Source: Euphorbia lathyris (lineage: Eukaryota > Streptophyta > Magnoliopsida > Malpighiales > Euphorbiaceae). From it: a stretch of 64,000 bases of DNA. Shown here piece by piece: positions 32,706 through 43,929 of the stretch (its first letter is position 1; every line of letters begins with the position of its first letter). A program made the translations under genes and the position numbers. The notes under the pieces are model-generated. The model was not told the DNA's origin. It ran no database searches and was given only the letters and a program-made list of their open reading frames with translations. Location of the stretch: the NCBI RefSeq assembly GCF_963576675.1, contig NC_088915.1, positions 1,183,001 through 1,247,000 on the forward strand. Reading direction: 5' to 3'.

Positions 32706-33647
32706 TTAGATTTCAATACGGATCTAATCCACATTTTCTAACAATTTTTAACTAGGTTTAAAATTGTATGGTCAGCTTTGAAACTACGTTGTTTTGTATG
32801 TGGGGGACAAAAATGTTCTTTCCTAATAACCGTAAAGCTAAATTTGTACCTTATCTCACAATAGTATAGTTGTTAATAGGTGTGTTCTATGAGTTGTCCA
32901 AAAGTTTGATCTCTATTTTGTTCTTTTGGTTCACTCAAAAATTAATTACAGTTTTATAAATTTTTAGAAAGAAATATGAAAATTTCCCCTGGCGACTGAA
33001 ATACTTGAGCCGCCCATGTTTGTCATTTAGTTTTTAGACAATGACTCCAAAGAAAGAAAAAAAGAGTCGATGAAAACAAAACTTTAAGACTATATCATTA
33101 TTTTAAAGTACACAAAGAACAATTAATGTAATATGTAAAATAAAAGTGAGAAACTATTTACCCTTAAATAAAAATACACATCATTGTATCAAAATAAATA
33201 AGGATTTAAAGTGTGATCATTAAAATAAATTTTGGTTCAAAATGCAACTTATTCAATTTTATGTATGATACAATTTTTTTGGTTCATGCATATTTTTCTT
33301 ATAATTTTGTGATTTCTCAACGTATTTATAGTGAATTATTGTCATTAGAATCATAGGAAGACAATTGGATGTAATTTTGGTGAATTTATCGGAATCTAGT
33401 GAGAAGAACTTCTAATCGTCCACCTATCTGTGAAAAAGTTGTATATATATTTAGTCGAATCTGGCTGTCTTTCAGCCATCCAAAGGCTCCTAGCTGCCTA
33501 GAAATTAAAAAAAAAAATGTATGATTAACTTCATGAGGAGATCTAGAAACACCTACTAATTCACATATTATCGATGTCGAACCAATTTTTGCCAATCAGT
33601 TATCTTCCTTCCGAACCTAGTTATACGTGATGCTAGGAATTTCTAGT
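32706..33647. other. Interior of the long-TIR element, no gene seen
   Basis: AT-rich sequence without a supportable reading frame. The left copy of the SINE target duplication ends it. Confidence 0.5.
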
Positions 33648-33780
33648 ACACTAAGCGTCCCCGTTAAGCGAGGGTCTTACCAGTTTTTTGGCAAGAAGCC
33701 GCTCCTATGACTCGAACCAGTAACCTCTCAGTCGTGTGACCTCTCAGTCACACGACAACTTACGCCAAGACTCACCCTCT
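33648..33780 (-). mobile_element. tRNA-derived SINE (Au-like), minus strand
   Basis: On the minus strand it has an A-box-like start (GTGAGTCTTGGCGTAAG) and a B-box GGTTCGAGTC, then a body ending GACCCTCGCTTAACGGGG. It is flanked by a perfect 14-bp duplication, TAGGAATTTCTAGT at 33634-33647 and 33781-33794. Between the boxes GTCGTGTGAC and GTCACACGAC form a perfect 10-bp inverted repeat around CTCTCA. It is a retroposed relic, not a functional tRNA gene. Confidence 0.82.
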
Positions 33781-33794
33781 TAGGAATTTCTAGT

Positions 33795-34518
33795 GTTATC
33801 TCATTTAATTTGTTTACACAAACTCTTCTGTTTAGGTTTTAATATTCATTTCAACATGGTGAGAGAGAAATTTATTCTTGCAATTTTTGTTGCATTTCTC
33901 CTAATTAATTGCATATGGAGAATTTATTAATATAATATGATGGATACTAGTAATCCGAATTTCTTAATGAACTCTTAAATGTGATTAGAAATTACATCAG
34001 CTTTTTCATGTTTCATTATAACCACTTTGTCCAAAAGGGGAACATCTCCCCATACGAGGAATGTTGTAGGTAACGCTCTAGAATGCCAACTACAAATTTA
34101 ACTTGAGCTCCAATCCATGCTGCAATCAACTCCCAATTACAACAACAAATTAATTCAAATAAATGGGAAAAAATGATTATCAAATACAAATTTACTTCTA
34201 AAATATAGATACACATTATGTACAATGTGTTTAGTATTTATGAATATAGGATTCAAGGATATAAAATGTGAACAAAGATGTTTGATTTGTAAATGAATTG
34301 TATGGCTCTTTAGTGGAAAAAAATAGATAGCAGGGGTTGGGTAATAATTTATTCCACTGTTGAAGTCTGTATTGTCGAATTTGCATAGTAATTGACATCT
34401 TTGTTTATCTGGTTGAAGGATCATGTTGTTTCCCTATATCTTTTGGGGGAGTAGGTTCAAAGTTAGGATCGCCATTAGTTAAAATACTACTAAACAATTT
34501 TGCAGTATTAAGGTTAGC
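33795..34518. other. Interior of the long-TIR element with first copy of a direct repeat
   Basis: The segment at about 34239-34330 (ATTCAAGGATATAAAATG, then GGCTCTTTAGTGG) is repeated in diverged form at 35133-35220. No gene is seen. Confidence 0.5.
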
Positions 34519-34534
34519 ATACTCTGCTTCAGGG

Positions 34535-34955
34535 ACACCTACGCTTACTTAGCAGAATTAAAAGCGGTGATGTTTCTGTTGATACCGCCTGGGAACGAGA
34601 GTGGTCTACTCTTTGGATTGAATCAGACTCGGCCTACGTTGTTGACTTAATTCGCCGCAAATCACGGGCAGTTCCATGGACTGTTAGACAAGACCGGAAG
34701 GCAACCGCGCAGCAGACGCTTTAGCTAACGTTGGAACAACCTGTGCCGGGATCCGTTGGTGGAGTTCAGCTCCTGCGTTTTGTGACTCATACAATTTTGA
34801 TGACTTATGTAATCTTGCACATTTACATCTTAGATAACTCTCCCTCTAGCTTGTAATTCTATTTTTTATGCTTTAATATATTCGGGTAGTTGCCTTATGC
34901 GATGAAGGGGTGCCAACCTCGTTGGGATGTAGCTACTCTACTTTCATTAAAAAAA
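34535..34955 (+). mobile_element. 5'-truncated L1 LINE tail
   Basis: It encodes the end of an RNase H domain (WIESDSAYVVDLIRRKSRAV, then PWTVRQ) with a later frame break. A 3' UTR and poly-A follow. It is flanked by a 16-bp duplication, ATACTCTGCTTCAGGG at 34519-34534 and 34956-34971. Its 3' UTR phrase GGGGTGCCAACCTCGTTGGG resembles the 3' end of the large LINE at 13.6 kb, so it belongs to a related family. Confidence 0.85.
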
Positions 34956-34971
34956 ATACTCTGCTTCAGGG

Positions 34972-35699
34972 TTCTTGCTTTTATATCTATCCTCTTTTTA
35001 ATTGTTTCCTCCATTCTACTGATTATTAGAGGTGAGATACTTGTTATCCATGTCAATTTCTTTCCCATCAGACTGCAAAAGCAAAATAAATTAAGATACA
35101 TGAAACTCATAATTAGTGCTAAAAATAATCCTTATGAATAGAGCTCAAATTCAAGGATCTAAAATGTGCATAAGAAAGATATTTGATTTATAAACAAATT
35201 GGATAACTCTTTAGTGGCTCAAAATAGATTGCAAGAAACAAAAACTGCTGCAGCAACCATTAACAAAATAATCAATCAAGCATTTGCAAACTAAAACAAC
35301 AAAAGAACTTAACATTTTATGCAATTGTAAAGATAAAGAGATAGCATTTTCTGCAATTAGAATCACATCAATGTCACTTGACAAAAACAGAAAAAGAAAC
35401 CACACAAGCCTTATCAATTTCAATAGAATTCCTAATAAAATTCATCTAATTCTGAGCAATAAAAGAATCCCTAAAATGTTTTTTTTTAAATTAAGGTTGT
35501 AAACTGATTAGAAAACAAATAGGATCTGATAATGGCATTTGATCATAATAACAATTGTTCCGAAACAAAAAATTGAACTTTGTTTATTTAAATAATGCAA
35601 ATTTAGAAAGTATGAGGGATAAATTAACATAAACAATAAATTAATAACTCTTACCACCTTAGGGCCAGACTGCAATTAGTGCTGCATATTGTTTCCTCT
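34972..35699. other. Interior of the long-TIR element with second direct-repeat copy
   Basis: ATTCAAGGATCTAAAATG and AACTCTTTAGTGG (35133-35220) repeat 34239-34330. Otherwise AT-rich with no gene. Confidence 0.45.
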
Positions 35700-37501
35700 T
35701 CTGATTTGGTATTAGTGCCCGGAAGAACAACTATCTTTTTCTCCATCAGTCCAAACTTTTTCTTGCTTGTTTGACCATAATTCTTGTATATCATCAGTTT
35801 GAACAGAATTTTGAGATAGAAACTGTCTCATTAAATGAGCTTCTGTTTCCTTCAGCATAACATGTATCTACTGTCTTGCTGAAATCTGTGGTTGATCTCT
35901 TCTCTACTTATTCATAATATCTTTCTGTTCTACCTGTGGAGCACTCATTGCAGTAGCCTACATCTCTTTCGCTGTTCCTGAGAAGAAAGCATATCGCGAA
36001 CCTCAATCAGCCCCCCAAGAAGAAGCTGATGGGTTGCTGGTTGCTGTTCCTGAGAAGAAAGCATAGAGTTTAACCTCAGGTCAGTAGAAACAAAGTCATC
36101 TGATGTTGATGCGGAGTTGAGACATTAAATAAAACAAGAGAAATCTTACCTCAACTTCTCCTATTGTTCGACTAGGCAAATTAGATGAGTTGCCCTCTCT
36201 TGCATTGGAATTAAAAGTCCATGAAACACGTCCTTTACTCTTTGATTTTTTGTGTTGCTGCATACTAGGTTTATTTTTACCCCATCTTATGTTCAGCTTA
36301 TCAATCACGTTGTCTTGTGAAGGTATCCTCAATATGTCCCTGATTGAGAACATAAAGATAACTGGCCAAGTCACAGCTCATTTGAATCATATTATATCGT
36401 AGTTGTGTGTGTGTATAATATATTGCGGATTTAATATGAGGAACAAAATAAGTTAAGTACACCAACATTAACATTGATGATATGAGGAGTAAAATTAGCA
36501 CCAACTGAACTCAGCAAGCATCAATGACCAATAATGAATTCTCACTTGTATATATGTATATGCATAGTTCACAAATATAAATGAAGAGAACAGTATTTTT
36601 TTTAACGCATTAAACATGCTAATATCTTTATAGGCCATGTGTTTATTCAAATACTGCATCTTTAGTTCAACAAAAAAAAAAAAAACAGAACATAGAGTCG
36701 TATGGCAAGCAACTATTCAGGCATGCCCATACTGATCCTCTCTGCCGAAATTCAGAACAAGCAGAATTAAAGATATTAGACCAATGTATATTGAGAACAT
36801 ATTTAAAAAATATATATCTTAATGGAATCAGATAACATGATCAACTGATTGTGCATAAAATTAAGAGATAAGATAAGGTACAAAAATATGTTTAAGGTTT
36901 ATAAAATAGTACCAATGTAGTTAACGTTTACAAAGCAGTTCCTCGATAACAAAACATGATACATGATTCATATTACTCCATTAAGTTGGGATTTCTCTAT
37001 CCACATATAGTTAGCATAGCTTAATGAAGTAATATTAATGACGTGTCACATTCTGTTATCGAGAAATAAATTGGTATTCTTTTGTAGCATAAGCATACAT
37101 TGGTGCTATTTTACAAGAAGCCTAAATTCATACTCTTCAATAAATCTTAAATTCATTTTGGTTCCTTATTCCATGAAAAATTCATTTCCTCATAATTGGA
37201 AGTGATATGTGCAATTTGTCATAGCACTAGCAAACAACAACCTCAACATAGGCATACAAAATTAGTTGGAATAAGAAAAGTAGCTCAAATTTTCATTTTT
37301 AACAGTATTTATCATGTGAAAGTTTAGACTCAACTTACTTAATGTCTCTTATCATCCCCATCACCAGGGATGGTTTTCGCCGGTGACATTGTGCAATCGA
37401 GACTAGAATATATCTTTTTTTATCGTGAGTGCCGAGAATATTTGCTGATGCAGTAACATCTTGAAATAAATTTTCCTCCTCTTTCTTCACAATTGTTTTA
37501 C
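35700..37501 (-). pseudogene. Decayed multi-exon gene of unknown function inside the long-TIR element
   Basis: Three minus-strand exons join in phase. Exon A is 37501-37339: acceptor TTTTTTGCAG, donor GTAAGT, reading KTIVKKEEENLFQDVTASAN. Exon B is 36339-36150: acceptor TTCTCAATCAG, donor GAG then GTAAGA, reading DILRIPSQDNVIDKLNIRWG and then a basic KKSKSKGR patch. Exon C is from 36049: acceptor CTTTCTTCTCAG, reading EQQPATHQLLLGGLIEV to a TGA at 35945. Gln/Lys-rich coding-like sequence continues to about 35700 with further stops. A donor-like AAG then GTGAGT lies inside the right TIR (about 37913), so that TIR may supply a first exon. I do not recognise the family. Confidence 0.5.
35971..36065. 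repeat. Duplicated 23-mer spaced 72 bp, spanning a splice acceptor
   Basis: GCTGTTCCTGAGAAGAAAGC plus ATA occurs at 35971-35993 and 36043-36065. On the minus strand both copies contain TTCTTCTCAG then GAACAG, so either could act as acceptor for exon C. Confidence 0.75.
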
Positions 37502-37664
37502 CTGCAAAAAATTAATAAAGTTAAAATCTTTATTTTTGCTTGCTACTATTTTATGGATAATAGCTTGTTTGTATTTTAGTAAGGATGATTGGAGCACAAC
37601 TTATGTTCTTTCATGGTTCTAAATGACATCAAATATGAAGTCTCTCTATTTATGTGGATATAAC

Positions 37665-38215
37665 AACTCAGTGTTCGATTTAATTAAACATAGTGAAGTT
37701 TGGCAAATCAGAAACTATTTGAATGTAGTCATTAAAACAAAAGGGTTTTGGAAATTGTGTTGCATCTCAAAACCGTCCAAAGAGAAAATATTTGCAAAAT
37801 GTAATTAGTAGGGAGAATTGATCATTTTATATTTTTCAGATCAATGAACTCAAATTGGAATAAAAAGAAACAAAAAAGGGGAATATGAAAAAGCATACAC
37901 ATGGGACTCACCTTCACAACAATCTTCAGACCATTATAAGTGAATTAAATAGGGAACGAAAACTTCAATGACAACGAAGTGGTAAAACTGCAGTAGATTT
38001 GTGAATAATCCCAAAACAAGCTGAAAATTATATTATGGATTGGAGAAAGAGCATATGAGAGAAAGAACGAAGAGGAGGCTGAGAGAGATTACATGAGAAG
38101 AGAGAGTAGAAAGAAGTGGTAATGTAAGATGAAACCCTAAAGTAGAGGTGAAAATGACTCAAATGCCACTACAACGTGGCATGGTTTCTCTTAAAAAAAA
38201 TAATGACATTATTTT
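37665..38215 (-). repeat. Right terminal inverted repeat
   Basis: Reverse complement of 32148-32705. Its minus-strand reading carries pyrimidine-rich leader-like sequence and a consensus splice donor, as expected if the TIR holds a promoter and first exon. Confidence 0.7.
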
Positions 38216-38235
38216 GTCTAGTTATTTTTTATTTT

Positions 38236-38272
<37 letters not shown>

Positions 38273-38683
38273 GTTTTATTTATTTATTAACAGCAACAAG
38301 ATATATTAAAAAGTTTGCATAAGTAAATGGAAAAACTATAAAATAAATCTTATGGTTACACCGGTTTTTGATCGGTATCCTTGTGGTTTAAAAATTTACA
38401 AAATTGTACCTTGAGTTTCATTCCGTTAGCAAACATATATCAAATTGACTAACGATGTTAAAAGTAAAAGTAAAAAAGTTAATTTTATTCTTATATTTAT
38501 TTATTTTATAAGTTAACCCCCTTATTATCTAATTATCACAAACAAACTCCAAAATAAAAAATAAAAATCAAATACACCATCTTCTCCATCTTAGTTAATT
38601 TCTTATTTTTCTTCTGGTTTCTCTATCTTCTCTCTCCTCTTTGTTAATTTCTCTCTCTAAAGTCAATTAAATCCATTAAAATC
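38216..38683. other. AT-rich spacer with TA microsatellite and one arm of an inverted repeat
   Basis: A (TA)n run lies at 38239-38268. From 38526 to 38670 the sequence pairs in reverse complement with 49064-49210. The spacer ends in AAATC, the left target duplication of Copia 3 (38679-38683). Confidence 0.6.
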
Positions 38684-39156
38684 TGTTCAAAATGATGGTT
38701 GTCTATAACAAATAATATCATTTATTATTTAAAAAAAATAAAAAAATTTGCATCGTATGAAACATAGAAATCCAGGAACAATTTTAATAAAATAAAACAA
38801 ATCATGTGAACCCATGATTTGAGTCATAAAAATACAATAAAGAAAGAGATAACATAATAAATTGTTGGTCCATACATGGCAGAGCAATTAATTTGAAATT
38901 TTTGGTTTTCACACTATTTTTCACATTGTATTTTCATATTGTATTTTTACACTTATTTTCCAATTAAATCTTCTCTTTGTAAAGCTTATAAATTGGCTTT
39001 AGATTTCTGGTTATAGGATGTTGAGTGAAGCAAATTCAATCAATAAAATTGTAGCTTCAATTCTCTTTCCTTTCTTTCAATTTCTATACTAATTTTTATT
39101 TATGTTTTACGATTAAATTAATTGCTTCCGCTAAATTAGTCGCAATACCTCTAACA
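38684..39156 (+). repeat. 5' LTR of Copia 3
   Basis: 473 bp, TGTTCAAAATGATGG to CTCTAACA. A TATA-like TATAAATT lies at about 38987. Confidence 0.9.
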
Positions 39157-39158
39157 AG

Positions 39159-39170
39159 TGGTATCAGAGC
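39159..39170 (+). other. Primer-binding site of Copia 3
   Basis: TGGTATCAGAGC, complementary to initiator tRNA-Met, two bases after the LTR. Confidence 0.9.
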
Positions 39171-39249
39171 TTAGTCGGTCAAGCGGCTAAATTAAAAAAT
39201 TTCCCTTTTCTCCAAATAACCAAATCCAGCAAAACTATTATTTCTCTCC

Positions 39250-40250
39250 ATGGCAGCCACCAACTCAACACTCGTTGTTCCAATTTTCAACGATGAAAAT
39301 TATGATTTTTGGAGCATCGAATTCAGAATGATATGGCGTGCTTCAAATTTGTGGCATGTTGTAGAACAAGGAATTCCACAAAATTCTCCATCAGCAGAAG
39401 CAAAACCAACTCCAAAATCAGCCAGCACCGCCAAGCCCGTTCCAGATCAGCAAAAGGAATTGACTGGAAGGATGCAGATGCACTAGCAAAAATTCACAAT
39501 GCTACTGCAGACTCAATTTTTCCAAGAATCATGAATGCCACCACGGCGAAACAAGCTTGGAAAATATTGAGAGATGAATTTCAAGGGACTGCGAAAGTTC
39601 GCAACATCAAGCTCCAAACTCTTCGGAGAGATTTCGAAAACCTTAAAATGAAAGATGGCGAAGGTATCAAAATCTACTCGTCAAGAGTTAATGAAGTTGT
39701 GAACCAGCTACGAGCTTATGGAGAAGATATTAGTGATCAAAGAGTTATCCAAAAACTCTTGATTACACTGACTGAAAATTTTGATTCAGTCGTCAGCGTT
39801 ATCGAATCCAATGATCTTTCCCAGACATCGGTCACCGAAGTACTAGGCACTCTACAAGCTCATGAAGAAAGAATTTCAAGACGAGTAGAAACTCATTCCG
39901 ATGGAGCTTTGCAGTCCAGACATAAAAATAAATCCTCTTCTTTCAGATCAAAAAATAAATCTAAAGGAAAAGAAGGCCAAAATTCGAGAAACAATTCGAG
40001 ATCCAAAGATGGAGACAAGAAAGGGAAATTTCCTCCTTGTGACATATATGTCAACTTACAAACCACTTGGAGAAAAATTACTGGAAGAAAGGAAAACCCA
40101 AATGTAATTATTGTCACAAATTCGGTCACACCGAAAATGATTGCAGAAACAAGCCACAACAGCAAGCTGCAGCCAGTCAGGAGACTCAAGATGAAGAAGA
40201 TCACTTGTTTGTTGCTTGTCAAGCTGCTACAGAAAATAAAGATATGTGGT
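39250..40250 (+). pseudogene. Copia 3 gag, frameshifted twice
   Basis: ATG 39250 opens MAATNSTLVVPIFNDENYDF and WSIEFRMIW, a Copia gag start. The frame changes near 39450 and continues through the UBN2 region (TAKVRNIKLQTLRRDFENLK, then EDISDQRVIQKLL). It changes again near 40030, where the zinc knuckle CNYCHKFGHTENDC is read in the third frame. At least two small indels are therefore present, and the product cannot be made as one protein. Confidence 0.85.
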
Positions 40251-43200
40251 TAATAGACAGTGGATGCGCTAACCATATGTCTAAAGACCCTCACATCTTC
40301 ACCAAACTGGATGAATCTGTTCAAGTTCCAATTACGATGGGAAATGGAGCTGTCGTAAAATCGGAAGGCAAAGGAACGATCACCATCAACACGAAGAAAG
40401 GAACAAGACAAATAAATGATGTCTTGTATGTTCCTAGGTTAAGCCAAAATTTGATGAGTGTGCCACAAATGATGCTTAATTGTTATTCTTTGCACTTTGA
40501 AGGTAACACTTGTGCAATTTATGATTCTCAACAAAGGGAGGTTGTATGTGTGAAGATGGAGAACAAAGCATTTCCTATTAAATGGGAAAGTATTGCTATG
40601 GCAGCAATGAAAGCTCAAACTGAAGCTGACAGTTGGCTTTGGCATAAGAGGTTCAGACACAACAATTTTCAAAGTTTGAAGTTACTATCTCAACAGGACA
40701 TGGTGAAAGATCTACCCACAATCTCTGACTGCACTGGAGTTTGTCACGTCTGTCAATTAAGAAAAATGAGTCGTCATTCATTTCCTACAGGCGAGGCTTG
40801 GAGAGCAAAGGAGAAGCTTCAATTGGTACACACAGACATCTGCGGGCCAATGAGTACTCTCTCACTTGACAATAGTAGATATTTCATTTTATTCATAGAT
40901 GATTATTCAAGAATGACTTGGGTCTATTTCATGAAAGACAGATCTGAGGTTCTGAATATCTTCCAGAAATTAAAAAATCTAGCAGAAAATCAAAGTGGCT
41001 GCAAACTGAAGACAATCAGAATTGATCGTGGAACAGAGTACACATCAACACAGTTCAACAAGTTTTGTGACGAAGAAGGTGTTCATCATCAACTCACCAC
41101 TCGATATACTCCTCAACAAAATGGCGTTTCAGAACGGAAGAATAGAACAGTGATGGAGATGGCCAGATCAATAACAAGTTTTGGGCAGAAGGAGTCTATA
41201 CAGCAGTTTATATTCAGAATCGCAACACCACAAAAGCGGTTCAAAACATGACTCCACTTGAAGCATGGACCGGTCACAAACCTTCTGTCGCACATTTGAA
41301 GGTGTTTGGTTGTATCTGCTACATGGATGTTCCAATTGAGAAAAGACACAATCTAGAAGCAAAAGCTGAAAAAGGAATCTTTGTTGGTTACAGTTCTCAA
41401 TCCAAAGGCTACAGAATATATAACTTGGAGACATCAAAAATTGTCATTAGCGGAGACGTCAATTTTGATGAAGAAGCTTTTTGGAATTGGGAGCAAAACA
41501 AAGAAGAAAGGAGACTAGTGGACACTCCATCATTTCAGCAAAATACTCAGCCAGAACAAGGTCAATCGCAGGAGGAGCACCAGAAGGACTCAAGTTCAGA
41601 CTCAAGTGATGATGATGGTTATTCAAACGATTCAGAATCTCCACCAAGAAGGACAAGACTCTTAACTGATCTCTACGACAACACCGAGGTTGTAGAATCT
41701 TACAATTATGTTTCACTTGAACCAAAATGTTTTGAAGAAGCAGCTCAATATGATGAATGGAGGCTTGCAATGAAGGAGGAGATCCGGATGATCGAGAAAA
41801 ATCAAGGATGGGAGCTAGTTGAAAACCCACCGCACAAAGATGTTATTGGCCTTAAGTGGGTTTTCAAAACCAAATTCAACCTCGATGGCTCAATCCAAAA
41901 GCACGAGGCGAGCTTGGTTGCAAAAGGATACTCACAACAATTTGGAGTTGACTACAATAAAACATTTGCTCCTGTCTCAAGGCAAGATATAGTTCGTACA
42001 ATTCTTGCACTGGGAGCACAAAAGACGTGGAAAGTTTATCAGCTAGATGTGAAGTCAGCCTTTCTGAATGGCTTTCTCAAAGAAGAAATATATGTCGAGC
42101 AACCACCGGGTTTTCTTGTTGAGAAAGAAGAAAACAAGGTACTAAGGCTAAAAAAGGCTTCGTACGGTCTCAAACAAGCACCAAGAGCATGGTACAGTAG
42201 AATCGACGCCTACTTCAGTGAACAAGGCTTCAAGAAAAGTCCAAGTGAGTATACTCTTTACATAAAGGCTGATAAAAATTCAAATATCATCATTGTTTCA
42301 TTTTACGTCGATAATTTAATTGTGACGGGTAACAATCCATCTTTAATCTCCGAATTCAAAAATGAGATGAAGAAAAATTTCGAGATGACGGATTTGGGCT
42401 TAATGAATTATTTCCTTGGCATGGAAATTATTCAAAGTGTTGAAGGAATTTTTCTCTGTCAAAATAAGTATGCAAGCAATCTTCTCAAAAAAATCAAGAT
42501 GGAGAATTCCAAGGCAGTAACTACACCTCTAGTCAGTAATGAAAAATTGACTAAGGAAGATGGTTCACCTCCAGCAGATCAAAGGCAATACAGAAGTCTG
42601 ATCGGTAACTTGTTGTATCTTACATCTACTAGACCAGATATCATGTTCGCTACAAGCCTATTATCACGTTTTATGCAGAGTCCAACTCAAATTCATTTGA
42701 CATCAGCAAAACGAGTGCTGAGATACATCAAAGGCACTGTGGATTTTGGAATCTGGTACAAACCAATGAAATTTTATCAATTAATTGGTTTTTCAGACAG
42801 TGATTGGGCAGGTTCAAAAGATGACATGAAAAGTACATCCAGTTACAATTTCAGTCTCGGTAGCGGAGTATTTTCATGGATCTCACAAAAGCAAGAAACA
42901 GTCGCGCAATCAACTGCAGAAGCTGAATATATTGCAGCATGTTCAGCCGTCAATCAAGCGATATGGATAAAAGAATTTTAGCGGATATGGGCGAAATATA
43001 GCACCAACCGACTAAGATTTTTTGTGATAGCAAGTCTGCAATTGCCATTGGTAAAAATCCGATTCAGCACCGAAAAACGAAACACATCAAGATCAAGTTT
43101 CATTTTGTTCGTGAAACTGAAAATGAAGGCGAAGTTAATTTAATTCACTGCAGTAGTGAAAGCTAGATTGCAGATATTTTTAGGAAGGCATTATCGAAAA

Positions 43201-43255
43201 ATAAGTTTGAGTTCCTACGAACCAAACTTGGTATTTATAGACAAAACATCAAGGA
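40067..43255 (+). pseudogene. Copia 3 pol with damaged integrase and RT active site
   Basis: Protease: WLIDSGCANHMSKD. Integrase: WHKRFRHNNF...CHVCQLRK, with the triad in VHTDICGP, IRIDRGTEY and NGVSERKNR. Near 41165-41180 a deletion removes the usual segment before FWAEGV and changes frame. RT: MDVKSA equivalent [10 protein letters not shown] and [10 protein letters not shown], but the active site reads FYVDNLIVTG, with Asn replacing the second Asp (codon AAT at 42313-42315). RNase H: SDSDWAG and STAEAEYIAA, then a frameshift at 42979; DSKSAIAIGKNPIQHRK and later stops follow in another frame up to about 43230. Confidence 0.88.
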
Positions 43256-43259
43256 GGGA

Positions 43260-43583
43260 TGTTCAAAATGATGGTTTTCTATAACAAATAATATCATTTA
43301 TTATTAAAAAAAAATTGCATCGTATGAAACATAGAAATCCAGGAACAATTTTAATAAAATAAAACAAATCATGTGAACCCATGATTTGAGTCATAAAAAT
43401 ACAATAAAAAAAGAGAGAACATAATAAATTGTTGGTCCATACATGGCAGAGCAATTAATTTGAAATTTTTGGTTTTCACACTATTTTTCGCACTGTATTT
43501 TTACATTGTATTTTCACACTTATTTTCAAATTAAATCTTCTCTGTGTAAAGCCTATAAATTGGCTTTAGATTTATGGTTAGAG
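43260..43583 (+). repeat. 3' LTR of Copia 3, left part
   Basis: Matches 38684-39010 and ends at the insertion of Copia 4. The last 5 bases TAGAG are the mutated left target duplication (right copy TATAG at 48154-48158). Confidence 0.88.
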
Positions 43584-43875
43584 TGTTAGGAATAATTGAA
43601 ATTACGATAAACGAAAAATAAGCAAACACACAAGAATTGTTAACCCAGTTCGCCACTCGATTAGAATGACTACGTCTGGGGGCACTACCAAGCCAGGATA
43701 TTTCACTATAATGAATGAGATGCGGATTACAGAGAAAGAGATTACATATATACTCCTGAAACCCTAACCGTCTTGGGGCACTACCAAGCCAGGATATTTC
43801 ACTATAGTTGGATCGCTGCAGTTGGGCCCATCGCTTCAGTTGGGACTATATATATTAGTCTCCATAAGCCCAACA
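43584..43875 (-). repeat. 3' LTR of Copia 4 (left copy)
   Basis: Contains an exact internal direct repeat of 32 bp at 43679-43710 and 43775-43806 (core GGGGCACTACCAAGCCAGGA), period 96 bp, also in the partner LTR. The polypurine tract on the minus strand (CCAGGTGGCAGAT) abuts its right end. Confidence 0.9.
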
Positions 43876-43929
43876 ATCTGCCACCTGGAGACTAAATCCT
43901 TCATCTGATGGTAGTGCCATGCCTTTAAC

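Larger units (their letters stand above)
32148..38215. mobile_element. DNA transposon with long terminal inverted repeats, possibly Mutator-like
   Basis: The left arm (about 32148-32705) is the diverged reverse complement of the right arm (about 37665-38215). Matching blocks in order include TCATTTTCATCTCTGCTCTA, GTTTTGGGA, TTTTTCATATTTCC, TTGCAAATATTGTCTC and TTTTGAGATGCAACACAAT. Arms of about 0.5 kb suit Mutator-like elements. No transposase is recognised and no 9-bp target duplication could be fixed, so the superfamily is a guess and the outer ends are uncertain by some tens of bases. A SINE, a LINE tail and a decayed gene lie inside. Confidence 0.7.

Noticed and set aside
33648..33780. 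A tRNA gene
   Set aside because: It has A and B boxes but no cloverleaf, and is flanked by a target duplication, so it is a SINE.
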